From Mytilus californianus (lineage: Eukaryota > Mollusca > Bivalvia > Mytilida > Mytilidae): a stretch of 64,000 bases of DNA. Below the pieces are notes generated by a model. It made no database searches. It saw only the letters and a program-made list of their open reading frames with translations, and was not told the DNA's origin. The stretch lies in contig NW_026262668.1 of NCBI RefSeq assembly GCF_021869535.1, positions 72,499,558-72,563,557 on the forward strand, written 5' to 3'. Shown here piece by piece: positions 13,501 to 28,500 of the stretch (position 1 is its first letter; every line of letters begins with the position of its first letter). Made by a program: the position numbers and the translations under genes.

Positions 13501-16500
13501 TTTTTTATGCAGTCAAAACATTTCAGTACAGACCATTTACTTTTAAAGGGGTGCTATTGATTTCACCCTGAAGTCTTAAGATTTTTTTTTTGGTTTTAAT
13601 TAAAGCCTGATCACATCAACATATCTTTCAAAATATAACCTTATTACATATAATTAAATATTGTTAGATTTATGAAAACAGTCCGATGTCAAATATATTT
13701 TTTCAATTGAGAAAGATTCAATGGTTAATTTTTTTTATTGATAACACTCTTACATTGTCTTATGAATCTTTGATATCTACATTTTCCTAATGAAAATACT
13801 CTACTCATGAAAACTTTCTAGTAAAGAAGCATATATGTCGGTGAACAATTTCTTTAAAACAATTCTAGTCATTCCTTGTTTATAAGATCTTATAAGTGTT
13901 CCAGTACTAGTATTTAATAATGTCATAAATTGGATAATCACACCATGTTATAGTTTCAATTTTGGTTGAAAAGTTTTTATCTGAAAATGCCTGTTCATTT
14001 CATGTTGGTTTTCAGTGTTTGTTGTTTTAAAAAAAATTTCTTCACAAGAAACTTGGTTTGTGTAACTGCTTGTTTAAACTTCATTTTGGCTGATAAAATA
14101 AAATATTTTTCCTACCTACCGACCCTTCAGTCTAAAGGTACAGTCGGAAAACTACAAACAAACATATTTTTAAGGTTGGCCTAACATGTCAAATATTTAA
14201 TTACAATTCAAATTCAGACCTGTATCAAGCTTGAATATTGTGTCCATTTTTGCCCCAACTGTTCAGGGTTGGACCTCTGCAGGCGTATCCAGCTGTGCTC
14301 AGCAAAGCAGTTTATTCTATCTAGTGAAGAATTTTTTTTTCCATTTCCAGCATTACACAGTGCTTGCTACCATGGTCATATTAGAGTAGTACAATTCTTA
14401 CTAGAATGGAGAGCAGATATGAACTTGGTGGCTCAAATTGTTGACCAGAAAGATGGAAATGAAAAGATAGAAGAACAAACTGCTTTGATGTGGGCTTATG
14501 AACAAGGTAATGACTATATTTTGTGAGGATCTAGAGATATAGTCTGCAACTCATAATTTTTATCAACTCCAAAGCAGGCAATACTACTCTGAAGTATATA
14601 AAAGGAATCATTATTTGTACATTGAAAAGGAAGAAAAAAAAGAATGTGGTGTATTAATTCATAACACAATATCCCTACATATGCTTGACAAACTCAAAAG
14701 AAAGGAACTCTGCTTAAATTGCTATTCTGTGAAAGTCACATGATACTTCTACTACGGCGGTGTTTAACGACATTAACTACCCATTAGGGTTTTACATAGT
14801 TGGTTAACTGATACTGTCATAATTTGCCCTACAATCTCATTATAAAATGCAGAAACAACATAAACATTTAGACAACCACAGGGCATATCAAGATATATTT
14901 TAACCTTGAATATTTTGTTGACCATATTAGAATTTTATTTACCTTTGAAGTTTATAATCTGTTGAGAGTCAGGTTAAAACCTTTACCTGGCTAAGCATAT
15001 GTTAGACCCTATTCCTTTTATAGTTGATTGTATTTCATTTTCCTATAATATATTGAGCAGTCAGAGATTTGATATAGTATGTCTGTATAAAATGCTCACT
15101 CAGATAGAATAAAAAGAATACAAAATGTATTTGACCAAAGAGTAGTAATTTTTACAATGATATTCTTAACAGCAAAAATTAACTTTCTTTCTAAACCTTT
15201 TCAGGAACCACAAAAGATCAAGATGGACAGGTTTGAAATCAAAGTGTTCTTTTACAGTTGAAATTGAACTGTGAGGTTAAATTTGAAAGGTTATAACGAA
15301 ACTGTAAAATTTGATGATGAAATACATGACACACCTCTTCATTATTTCAGGTCATGATTCCATTGTTACACTTCTTAAACATCATAAACTACCACAAGAA
15401 GAGTCTGCATGTGGAGACTATTCACAGCCTGGGGGTGAAGGGTCATATGTATCTGTCCCATCACCACTAGGGAAACTAAAGAGCATGACCAGAGGTAAGT
15501 TCTTCTGATTTCGTGAAACTTGAGTGATATGTTTCTGTCAAACGGTACAATAAATCATAATAGATTTAACTAGTTTTCTTGCAACTGATTATTTCATTGT
15601 GAATTTTATTTAGAGCTATTGAAACAATTGTTAGACATGGAAATGAATACTGAATAATATACGTTGAGTGGGAAAAAAATTGATACAGGTGACTTCACTT
15701 TGGTTTAGCTGACTTTCTGATCCTTTTTCATTTCCTGCAGCTGATATGTTTTTTCAGAACAGCTCACACTGAAATCAATATAGACCACTTACAAAATGAG
15801 GTGGCAAATATTACTTGCACATCATGACAAGAACATTGATGTGATATGATTATGAACCCTGCTTTGTACTAGACTGAGATGTTGAGCTAGATTTTTAATA
15901 TGCTAGGTCATCATTATCAGGAAGACATTTCACCTTACTTGGGCATATCATTCTGACCACGATCCGTCCACAAACAACTTTGAGTAATTGTGCATATATG
16001 AAATAGTTTTACAACTATTAATGACCACGACCCATGTCCAGAAATGAAATTTCCCTTCCTGTCCTTCCACATTCCTTTTAATGGAATGGCCCGTACCTTA
16101 TGTTGATGTCAAGTTGCTTAATCAAAGATTAATTAAGATCTGCAATAGGAAAGGACATTTCAGGCCCTGTGGTAACTATGGACAGTTTGTTTTTGGTATG
16201 TAAATCTAATCATTTTCATATATTCTGTGTGTGCAATGTTCTTCTCCTTCGTTTTAGAGAAAATTGATGTACTTCAGTTACGAGCCACTTTGCCAAGGCA
16301 TTTCCAATTGCAGTTGACAGATCTGACTTTTCAGGAACCAATTGGAAGTGGATCATTTGGAAAAGTTTACAAAGGGTTGTGTGGTGGTCAAATTTGTGCA
16401 ATCAAAAGGTATTAGTGAGTTTGTAAGAGTTGTCATGTTTCATTAATGATGTGGTTCAAAAATACATCAAATCATTTACAACAAAAAAAGATGTATATAT

Positions 16501-19500
16501 GCTTACAATAAATGGGGTCGTGTTATTGTAAAAATTCTATAACAAAAGTTCAGTTAGAGAAATGATGAGACCATATTGGCATACAATTTCATTTGTACAA
16601 CTGAAAGCAATCCCTCTGTTGAAAGTTAGGTGAGCTGCTTTAACTTCTTATGAAAGTTTTTTTTTTAATTTAAAATGCAATTCTTTGATATTCAAATATT
16701 GTTCTTTTCTTTAAAAAAAGCCGAACTAAGTTTAAAGAAACTAACAAAGCTAAGACTAGAATCATTTAAATAGCCCTTTTGTTTTATATATATGTAAACA
16801 GGATTATTGTCTTCTTTATCTATTTTCAGATACAGGGGTAATTCCTTTGGTGCCAAATCTGATGTAGATATGTTTTGTAGAGAAGTAGCAATCCTGTCCA
16901 AGCTCAATAGTCCTTATGTTATTAATTTTGTTGGTGCTACCTTGGATGACCCAAGTGTAAGTGGAAAATAATAACAGTCATTTTCAAAATTTTTATAACT
17001 TTTTTTTTCATTTAAAGGTCAGGTACATGTACTTATACAAGTGATTTCAGAATCACAACTTTAAGTGATTTTGGCTTTGAAAAATTGAAAATTTTCACAA
17101 AAATAGACACAGACTTTTTAGAATCACTGAAACAAGTAATTTGAGAAGTAAAAATGTAATCACTTCAATAAGTGTTTATAACATTTTCTTGATATTTTCC
17201 CCACAAACTTGATTTTTTTATTGGTTAAAAGACAAGGATTCCATGTAAAAAACAACTACATACATGCAGAAATTATCTTTTGCTTGATGAGCCTGTCAGT
17301 TTTTACAGTTTATTCCAGGGCTTCCAAAATTATTTTTAGCCAGCCGGACATTTTATGTACTATCCTGATTTTTATCTCTTAAAACTAAATAAACAAAAGG
17401 CAATTATGGTAATCAGTTGCCGAGTTGGCCATCCCAATGATTGACATTAAAAAAAACCGATATTATTTAATTTAAACTTTCTTTGATTCAAATTCGAAGT
17501 TCTGACGTAAACTGTTAAATTGGCAGTGCATCGAAGTGTGCAACATCAGCGTACTTATATCTGCCTTAGACTCTTTATTTGTGCAAAATAACGTTGTTAA
17601 ACACTTTACTTTCGTTTTTAACCTGTTTTTTGTCCTGTTGTCTTGACAATGGTAAAACATGGACCAGAGACGGATACATAAATTCCGTGTACGTTTGCAA
17701 AGCATGAATGAGTGTAAGTAGCTCATTCTACGTTATTTCTTCAAGAAAATATTCGAAATAAACGTGAGATAAAGATATCAATGACAATTTAAGCATTTTT
17801 TGAAGAAATTAGGATGCATAATTAAATTTCACAACTGCGCACATGGGCACACGTGTACTAGTTCAAACAGGTTCAAACAACGTGGTTTTGACGATTTTTC
17901 ATTTTCACCTTTTTAATTTTTTCATCAAATCATATTTGTAAATGTAATTCTGATAATTAAAATCTTTTTGACTAAATTAATTAGATGCAAACCGGTGAAA
18001 TATAAGAAAATAACTTTGAATAGACCGATCAATGTCCGGTTCAAAATAGTTTACCTGTCAATTGAACAGGTAAATTTCAGCTGTTCGACAACCAATTAGC
18101 CTTGATTAAAATAAAAAGGTATTAAAGTAGGGGTTGTTTTGATAGTACTTAATGATCATGTCACTTTTATGACCGGAAATGTGTGGCTGTTAAAGGCAAA
18201 AGGTTGGGTCAAAAAAGATCGCGAATTATGTTAAAATGACCGTCTCATAAGAAAGCCTTGAAAACTGAAAAGTAGATGACCGTTTCGTGCTTTGCCCAGC
18301 CGGACTTTTACCGGACATTATACAAATGTCCGGAATATATGACCGTTTTGGAAGCCTTGGTTTATTCAAAAAATAATTTTTAGATCAGGACATAACCTTG
18401 AAGTAGATCATTCTAACTCTAAAGAACACCAATCAGGTTACTTAAAATTGTTGACCTTTGTCTGATTGTAAGAGTAGTTAATGAATATTTGATTACAGAA
18501 AAATTCCCAAGGGTACTTTTAAAAGCTTTATATGTAGGAAAATTAAAGAAAAATATGTCAAAATATGGAAAGTTAATGAAATTATCATTTGAAGTTCAAA
18601 GGAAACACCAAAATCACTTAAATAGGTGATAACTGAATTTATCAAATCACTGAAATAGGTGAAAATGAAATCACTTATATAAGTAGTACCCCTGACAGTT
18701 AAAAATGAAACAATTGTTTCACTGAATATTACAAAAAATAAGAGATTTAGTCTAGTTGTCAGTCATCCAGATATACTTCAAGGCATAACATGAATATGTC
18801 ATGCCATTAGTAGGTATCAAATCTTCACAAATTGTAATTGTTTTTTATAGAAGTACTATAGTATTCTTTTCATTATGCCCCCACCGTAGCGGTGGGGGCA
18901 TTAAGTTTTACCCTTGTCCGTCTGTACGTACATACGTACATACGTCCCATAATTGGTTTCCGTTCTCTAACTTGAGTTTGCCTCAACCAAATGTTATGAA
19001 ACTTATACACAATGCTTATTACCACAAAAAAACAGATCAAGTTTGAATTTTGGTGGCGTCACCTTAACCGTTCTAGAGTTATGCCCCTTTATAAATGGAA
19101 AAATTGCAAAATGTTTAGTTTCTGTTCTCTAACTTAAGTTTGCCTCAACAAAATGTTATGAAACTTATACACAATGCTTATTACCACAAAACACAGATCA
19201 AGTTTGAATTTTGGTGGCATCACTTTAACCGTTCTAGAGTTATGCCCCTTTATAAATGGAAAAATTGGAAAATTTTTAGTTTCCGTTCTCTAACTTAAGT
19301 TTGCCTCAACCAAATGTTATGAAACTTATACACAATGCTTATTACCACAAAATACAGATCAAGTTTGAATTTTGATGGCGTCACTTTTACCCTTCTAGAG
19401 TTATGCCCCTTTATAAATGGAAAAAATGCAAAATGTTTAGTTTCCGTTCTCTAGCTTAAGTTTGCCTCTACCAAATGTTATGAAACTTATACACAATGCT

Positions 19501-22500
19501 TATTACCACAAAACACAGATCAAGTACAAATTTTGGTGGCGTCACTTTAACTGTTCTAGAGTTATGCCCCTTTATAAATGGAAAAATTGCAAAATTTTTA
19601 ATTTCTTCTAAATATCAAGTAATTTTTAAAATTGGAGTTATCTTCCTTTGTCCATGATTATAGTTGAATCAACTACAATCAATGCTTTATACAATGCAAT
19701 GTTTAATTTTGACTTCCACTGATAAAACACAGATCAAGTTGAATTTGGGTAGTGTCACTTTAACCATTATTGAGTTATGCCCCTTTATAAATCGAAAGAT
19801 TGCAAAATTTCTAGTTTCCATTCTGTAACTTAAGTTTGCCCCAACCAAACAGTATGAAACCTTTACACAATATTCATTACCACAAAACTAAGATCAAGTA
19901 CAAATGTTTTGTTTCCATTTTCTAACTTTAGTTTGCCTCAACCAAATGTTATGAAACTTATACACAATGCTTATTACTACATAATACAGATTAAGTACGA
20001 AATTTGGTGGCGACACTTTTACCATTCTTGAGTTATGTCCCTTTATAAACATAAAAATTGCTGAATTTTTCGTTTCTAACTTTAGTTTGTCTCAACCAAA
20101 TGTTATAAAACTTATACACAACGGTTCTAGAGTTATGCGTGTTTACAAATAGAAAAATTGCTGAATTTTTAGTTTCTGTTCTCTACTTAAGTTAGCCTCA
20201 ACCAAATGTTATGAGACTTACACACAATGCTTATTACCAAAAAATTTTTGGGTAGCGTCACTTTTACTGTTCTTCAGTTATGTCCCTTTATAACTATATG
20301 ATATGCAAGCGGGGGCATCATCTGTGTCCACATGTGGACACTATCCACATTTATTAAACTATGTTTAAGTGTCATTCTATTTGTCCTATTGTGGGGTAGA
20401 TTGAATTTCATTTTTCGATACCTGTTTTCTTTAAGGAAAGAATAGAGGACACCTTTAAAGCATTTTTTCTGATGTAGATTTTCCATTGGAATATTCAAAT
20501 GGCTTTTTCAGTATCTACTGAATTAAGAATTATAAAAATTGATCCCTTCAATCTAAACTAACAACCATATATAGCTTGACACAATATATTAAGGAAACCA
20601 ATTACCTGTATTGACTAATTCTTTATGTTTTCAGCAATTTGCAATTGTAACTCAGTATGTCAGTGGTGGATCAATATTTAGTATTATTCATGAGCACAAA
20701 AGGTAAGTTAAACATTTATGTATGTCAACACTGAGGTTATGAGTTCAAACCCAGCTTGTTGCAATGTTCGTTTAACTCCAATCTTAATTGACTAGGATTG
20801 CCATTTTTCTTGCTGAGGGTCAGTGAGTGATTTTCTCTTGGTACTCCAGCTTCCTACACCAATTAAAAATGGCCACCATGATATATCCAAGAGTGCTGAA
20901 ACTGGCATCTAACACCAACAATCAAAAAAATGTGTAACAGTTCCAGACAACTACCAATGATTTAAAAGTGTGTGATGCCAATGCCATCAAGATTAATGAT
21001 TATGGTCAAATGACAAATATCTGATGCATGTTGTCAATGAATATTATTATTAAAGTGAGCTGCTACCAGCAACATGTGTATCAAGAAAACACTATGATGT
21101 TTGATTGAAAATACTATATGCAGTGCCTTGAAATAACAAGTTTGACGTAGAATCTGGCACTTTTTTTGTTCCTGTCATCAGAGATTTAAACACACAAGTT
21201 GGCATTATGGAATGATTCTAACTGTCTGATTTTGTCCACATGTTCAGTCTCTTATCAATTTATTTCAAGCTTTTGGAATGAATGCAAATGATGTTCAGAC
21301 TTTTTAGGTGATACTTAGTTCAAAGTTTTGAATTAATTGAATATATTGATATCAGTACAAAATTTAGTATTTGTTTATATAGAAAAGGTTAGTTGTTTTT
21401 GAGAAGGTTATCTATACACAGACTTAAAGTCCCTGCAGTAATGAATTGTAGTTGATCAATCCATATTCATCATACATCAACATCTTATCCAAATTATGCA
21501 TGTAATATTTGGTGTTGTACATTAAGCAGCCATCAGTCATTTAATTTTATATTAACTTGAATGGTCTTCTATAATAAATACAAATAGTTAAGTCATATGA
21601 GAGTTAAGGTGGTCATTTTTTAATATCTATAAATAAAGGCAACAGTAGTATACCGCTGTTCAATAGTCATAAATGGATTTAACTGAAACAAATCTGGGTC
21701 ACAAACCAAAACTGAGGGAAACACATCATCTATAAGAGGAAAACAACGGAACAGCATAAACACTGAACTGCTACATATAAACCTGTTGAATTTAAGCTTT
21801 CATGTTACCGTTGTGAAAACAGATCTCTAAAAAAACTAGAAATCAAGGTATTGAGTGCAATATACTTTATGCTAAAATATGCTTTTGATATGTTTCAATA
21901 ATATTAACACCAATCTATTCAATACTCAGCAGTCATGCTGATAAAGATGCACTAATCTTAGTATCCTGAACATTTTCCATAAGTTTAAAGTGAATATTTT
22001 CACATTCCAGGATGATAGATGTACAGTCCAAATTAACTATTGCAAGTGATGTAGCCAAGGGTATGATGTACTTACATAACTTACCACAACCAATTATCCA
22101 CCGAGATCTGAACAGTCATAATATACTGCTTGATGATGATGGCCATGCCTTGGTTGCAGATTTTGGAGGTCAGTTTTTTAACATAGAACACGAGAATTTA
22201 TTTTTATGAATAAAAAAAGATGATTTGGGATACTGTAAATTCAGAAATTATTGCTAGGGTTTTATTAATGCGACTGGGTGGGTATCATAATATTTAGAAC
22301 TCGAAATACATATAAATGTATGGAGATTTTCCGGAAATTGCAATAATTAATCTCACCTTTTTGTCCATTCTTAAAAAATCACAATAATAAATGAATGCAA
22401 CAATTTCTGAATTTACAGTATATGTCTATATGAAATGGCAACCAAGTACTGAAAGAAAGTTTGAGATCTGTCATCTGACAACATTCAATTCCATAAAAAT

Positions 22501-25500
22501 ATAAACCTCTTAGATATGATCAAAGACCACAACTGAAGAGGTTTCAGACTTAAGACATGTACTTTAAGGGATTGATGGAAACAACTTCAACAGAAACTAA
22601 ATTTGTCAGAAGTTATCTTCTCTTTAGCAATTAAGGGGTAAATTTGCTTGGTAATTGTATCAGTCTTCTAGGAGCCTCTAGCTATCTTTATCAATGAAAT
22701 AACAAAATGTGGAAAAAGAACACTGTCTTTACCATTTTGTAATTTGATTTCTTAAGTTTAGAAAATTGATTCACTATTGTTTCTGTTGTAATGTATAATG
22801 TAAATTTAAATTACTGTGAGGTTTTTATTAATGCTTATTGATCAGTCCATTTGTCCACGTTGTGTAATTACAAAATTCATAATATTTTATCCATGTTATC
22901 AGAATTGACAAAGGAAATCTCAATTTTCGATTTTAATGATTTTATTTTTGGTTTTGTATTTCTTTTCAGAATCAAGATTTCTTAGGTCAACTGAAGATAA
23001 TATGACAAAACAACCGGGGGTAAGAGATTTAAAAACTTGTTGAAAAGTGAATATGGATTATATTTTATATTGGATAACAGGAATAACCAAAAATACATGC
23101 ATATGATGGCCTTATTTCAGTTATAAAATTTTTGATGAACAGATGTAATTTTGATGTTGAAATGAAAATGAGCAATGATTAAACATGCACAAATGACTAC
23201 CTCAACGAGTTATTAGGATAGATTACTCTTTGATATTCTTTCTGTCTTTAAATAACTGTGATATGATTCTATCTTGTTGTCAGTTTTTAAAGGTCATATA
23301 AATATCAGATTAAAGAGAAATTTTAAGATTGGACTTTGATGACCAAGACTGCAAAAAGAAATCTGGTGATCCCTGAAACTTCCATATCAAGATAAAATCT
23401 GTCATGTTTCATAGCAATAAAAAATATTTTTTTAAACAAAATTATGTTGACAGAATTTTTGAAATCACAATTTAAGTTAAGATTCAATCAATAAAATGAT
23501 GCCCCATTATTTGGAGCTCTTTGATTTTTATGCCCACTCCACAGCGAAGGGGGAATTAAGTTTTACCCTTGTCCGTCTGTATGTCCATCCGTACGTCTGT
23601 CCATCCATCTGTATGTTCCAAGTTTCCGTTCTTTAACTTAAGTTTGCCTAAACCAAACATTATGAAACTTTAATATACACAATGCTTATTACCATGAAAC
23701 TCATATCAAGTTTGAATTTGGATGGCGTCTCTTTCACCGTTCTCGAGTTTATCCTTTTATAAATGGAAAAATTGCTAAATTTGCCATTTCCACACTCTTA
23801 CTTAAGTTTGCCTCAACCAAATGTTATGCAACTTATACACAATGCTAATTACCACCGAACACAAGCAAGTTGGAATTATGGTGGCGTCACTTTTGCTATT
23901 CTTGAGTTATGTCCCTTTGTAAATTGAAAAATTGCAGAATTTGCATATATTTACAAGCGGGGCATATGTGTCCCATGGACACATACTTCAAATATATATT
24001 TAACATTAAGCCATTTTGATGAATGTCCTGTTTCTAGGGACTGTTGTTTGTTGTCAAAAAGTGACACATCTTGTATTTTATATAGATTTTCGAAGTAATG
24101 TTTTTGCTTTTTTTGTTGTTCTCAGTTTTTCTAAAGGAGATTAAGAATACTTTGCAAAAATGGTAAACAGACATTTTGATTGGCCAAAAATCATCTGTTC
24201 GATATTGTCCTAACCAAACCTTTAACAATTTTTTTTATTATTTTACTAGAATTTAAGATGGATGGCTCCAGAAATCTTTACTCAGTGCAATAAATACAGT
24301 ATTAAAGCTGATATATTCAGTTACTCACTATGTCTTTGGGAACTTCTGTCTGGAGAACTGCCGTTTTCTCATCTCAAGCCAGGTAATTATTGCTAAATCC
24401 CACTGACATTATTGAAATAAGCACTTGTGAGGAAATTTAACAGAAAAATGTTTTAAATTTTAAGGAATAAGTAGCCTATGACTTTCACTATAAAAGAGGT
24501 TGTTATGTTAAAGGTATGATTTTAGACACAAAGTCATACAAGTGTTAATAGATTTTTTTTTGGCAACTGTGCAACTTGGATTATGCTGTATATTTGGGGC
24601 TTTAATGATTTCATATAACAAATTAATCTTTTTGTGGGTTTGTTTATCAAAAGATTTATTGATTGAAAAAAAGACACCCATGGAAAATGTATGTAAATCA
24701 GGCATCTTTTCCAGTTTAAAAAGAATTGAATAGAATGATAACTAGGCAAATCATGGAAAGAATTGTACATATGGTTATTGAAATCTTTTTATAAAACTCA
24801 ATATTTTCCTTAACATTATTGAAACGTTAACTGCTTTGTTCTCTAAACTTGTAATAGTCTTATTGGCTATGAATTCTGTTTTTGTTTTAGCTGCCGCAGC
24901 AGCAGAAATGGCTTACCATAATACTCGACCACCGATAGCAGTTACGTTTCCTAAACCTATTGTAGCTTTTCTACAGAGAGGATGGCATGCTAATCCAGAG
25001 GTAAAAATTTTAAAACATTTTCAATGAAAAGGAAAATATGGAAATAATGTCATGAAGTATGTGAATTACATACACTGGAAACAACAACCATTTACGGCCA
25101 AATACAAATTTCCTCAATAGATATTTCTGGGACAAATACTCTGTAAAGCAGATACGTTTCTTTCTAACTTTTTTGTCTCGTCTCGGAGTCAAAAAGCTAG
25201 ACATAGGTATGCTGTTTCCTGCGGCGGCGGTGTCAACAATGTATTAGTTTGTGATTAGGTCTAGTTCATGGTGAACCACTAGTGGTAGGTCAACAATATT
25301 TTGTATGCAGTTGTATTAGCATTGGCACATCTCATTACCATGCAGATTATTTGGTCCCGCCCCCTCAGTCAAGGTCTATTGACTTTGAAACTTTGCTTAG
25401 TTTACATGTATTAGTTTGTGATTAGGTCAGTTTATGGGGAACCGCTAGTGGTAGGTCAATGATATTTGGTATGCAGTTGTATAAGCATTGGCATATCTCA

Positions 25501-28500
25501 TTTCCATGAAGATTATTTGGCCCTGCCCCCTCTTTCATGGTCTATTGACTTTGAAACGTTTGCTTAGTTTTCATGTATTAGTTTGTGATTAGGTCTGTTT
25601 AAGGGGAACCGTTAGTGGTATGTTAATGATAATTGGTATGCAGTTGTATAAGCATTAGCACATCTCATTTCCATGGAGAATATTTGGTCCTTACCCCTCA
25701 GTCATGGTCTATGGACTTTGAAACTTTTGCTTAGTTTACATGTATTAGTTTGTGATTAGGTCAGTTTAAGATGAACCACTAATGTTAAGTCAATGATATT
25801 TGGTATGCAAATGTATTGGCATTTGCAAGTTTCATTTCAATGGAGATTATAGAACCCCACCCCCTAATTATGGTTCATTGACTTTGAAACTTTTACATAG
25901 TTAACAAGTTAATGTTTGTGTTTAGGTTTGTTTAAAGGGAACGACTTATGAAAAGTCAATGGTATTTGGTTTGCAGTTGTATTAGCATTGGCACATCTCA
26001 TTTCCATGGAGATTGTTTAGCCCTGTACCTTCAGTCATGGTTAATTGACTTTGAATATTTGCATTACTTACATGTTAAAGTATTGCTATTTTAATTTCAA
26101 CATTTGCATTATCAAAATAACAAATAGGCAAGACATATCTCTGTGTTAACAGTTTATGTTATTTCTGATAGTTTGCTCTACAAAGCAGATATATTTCTCT
26201 TTAATTTGTTATTTTCTCACAATTTGATTTAAGTGTGTTGATGATTATCCTTACTTGTATGTTTTGTAGATTTGAATAAAAAAAAATGTAATTTTATTTA
26301 GGATCGTCCAGAATTTCGTGAAATATTGCCATTTATTGAAGAATGTAGAGAATCTCAAGCAGCTGGAACAATAAATAATACATCCTCTACTGCCAGTCTG
26401 GTGGCACATTTCACTTCAGCACTACCTCAAATCAAAGATGAAGATTCTGAAGAGGAAGGACGAGCTACGCCCCCTCTAACTGGAACAGTGACTGCACTTA
26501 GAACGAAATGGGAGCTTGAAGCTAATAGAAACAGGTAGTAATTGTGAATTAAAGGACAATTATGGCAACAAAGGAAATACTGTATGAATTCTTAGTTTGA
26601 ATGTATGCATAAATCCCCTTACAGCTTTTATGCAGTAGCCTTTAATTACAGAATATTTGTACATACTGTGGGTTCATTTGTTTATCGTTGGTACCAATTT
26701 TCGAGGATTGAGGAAAAATTGTATATTCCTTATTTGTTTTTATGGACTTTCCCAAGTCTGTATAAAAGCCTATAGAAAAAAATATACATCAGTGAATTTT
26801 AAATTTGTGGTTTACTCATACCCATGACATCCATGAAAAGGTGCAGCATACAAATAATAATGAATCTACAGTATGCCAAAAAGTGGATACTGTGAAAGTA
26901 CTTTTATTCGTGGGGTACTAATTTTCATGGTTTTTCAAAAATTTGATGAATGTTGGCAGTAATGAAAGACAAACAAGTAAGTGAAAATGGACACATTATT
27001 TGCAATATGCTACAAATCTTTATAAAACAACATATGACTACTTTCAAAAATAATTGTTTCTAATTTTTTTCTTCAGAAAACTAGAATTCGCGAATTTAAA
27101 AACCCACGAACATGTAACTTTTGCTCAAACCACGAAAATTGATACCCAGGAATTAAAGTACTTTCACAGTATTTTAAGTATCTTGAATGTCCTCAATTTT
27201 TTTGGTGCAAAATTACAGTACATTGTATTGTAAATATATAGTAATGTTTTGGTAAAATTTTGCATAAATGGTATACAGGATACCCGCCTCTTCTGAAATT
27301 GATTTTTAAGATGGAATTAATTTAACTGACAAGTTGCAAGAAAATATTGACTTATTTAAGTCATTAAAAAGTATTAACATGTACATGTATTAGAGAAACA
27401 AATGTAAATGCTTGACTTGATTGATAATGAATCAGATTACTATTATTGTACCTCTTTACTTATAGCACTGTACCATTAGAAGAGATTAGGAGAAGACTTC
27501 AGTTTCCCCAAATAGACAAAAATGGTGAGTGTCAGCATCTCTGCCTCTTGGCTTGTATAATTAAACAAAAGTTGAGAAAATAATTGATTCTAATATTTAA
27601 GTGTTAACCTGAAAACAAAGAAAAACAACAATAAAAAGGAGTGATGTGCATAAGTGGGATTTTGTGTTGTGTATATTAAGTACAGTCGAACCTCGTTATG
27701 TCGAAGTCGAAGGGACCGGACCATAGTATTCGACTCATCCGAGGTTCGACTCATCCGAGGTCGAGTGTGTCGTAGAAATACGGTATGAGATTTGCGTAAA
27801 CTAGATACTTTGAACACTGTGCTTTTTTTGATATGACACACTTTATAATTGTGTATGCAATCGCCATTGTTGGTCCTTCATAATAATCAAACACACAAGA
27901 ACAGATACAAATCATGCCCAAATAAAATCAATAGTCTACACAAATATTTATAAAGGTCAGTCACTATAAATTATGAAATCATTCGCGGAACGAAATAAGT
28001 TCTGAACGGTCTCTGATGAGGGTGTCTGCTGTACATTAAATTATCATGAATTAATCATAATTGTCTTAAACCTTTTTTAATGTAATTAATGAGTTTTAAT
28101 TCTAACGATTGATTTCATCTCGGCTAGTGTCATTTAAATTCGTTTCGTTTTTATCTCATGTAAAATATGTTCAACACACTAAAGTTCCGCTTGAACAATC
28201 AACAAAGGTGTTACTTACCGGCAACCATAAACATGTCAATTTAACTGTTATACAAACAAGCATGTTTACTTAGCTTTAATCTCTTTTGAAAATGATTAGG
28301 TTACATAAGAAATACATCCGATTTGAGTTTTTATCATTAGGTCTGTATCTTTCGAAAATTCTTACTTTCGAACTTCGAGACATCGGGGTCAATTTACATT
28401 AATCTTATATCGACGGGACTATAAAATTTACTCGACATAACCGAGTATTCGAATCAACCGAGTTCGACTCATCAGAGGTTATTATGCATTGATCAAACGG

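Noticed and set aside
15205..15230. A 26-nt stretch between cag and gtttga that could be a TNNI3K microexon
   Set aside because: Its length breaks the phase between exons 8 and 9, which join correctly without it.
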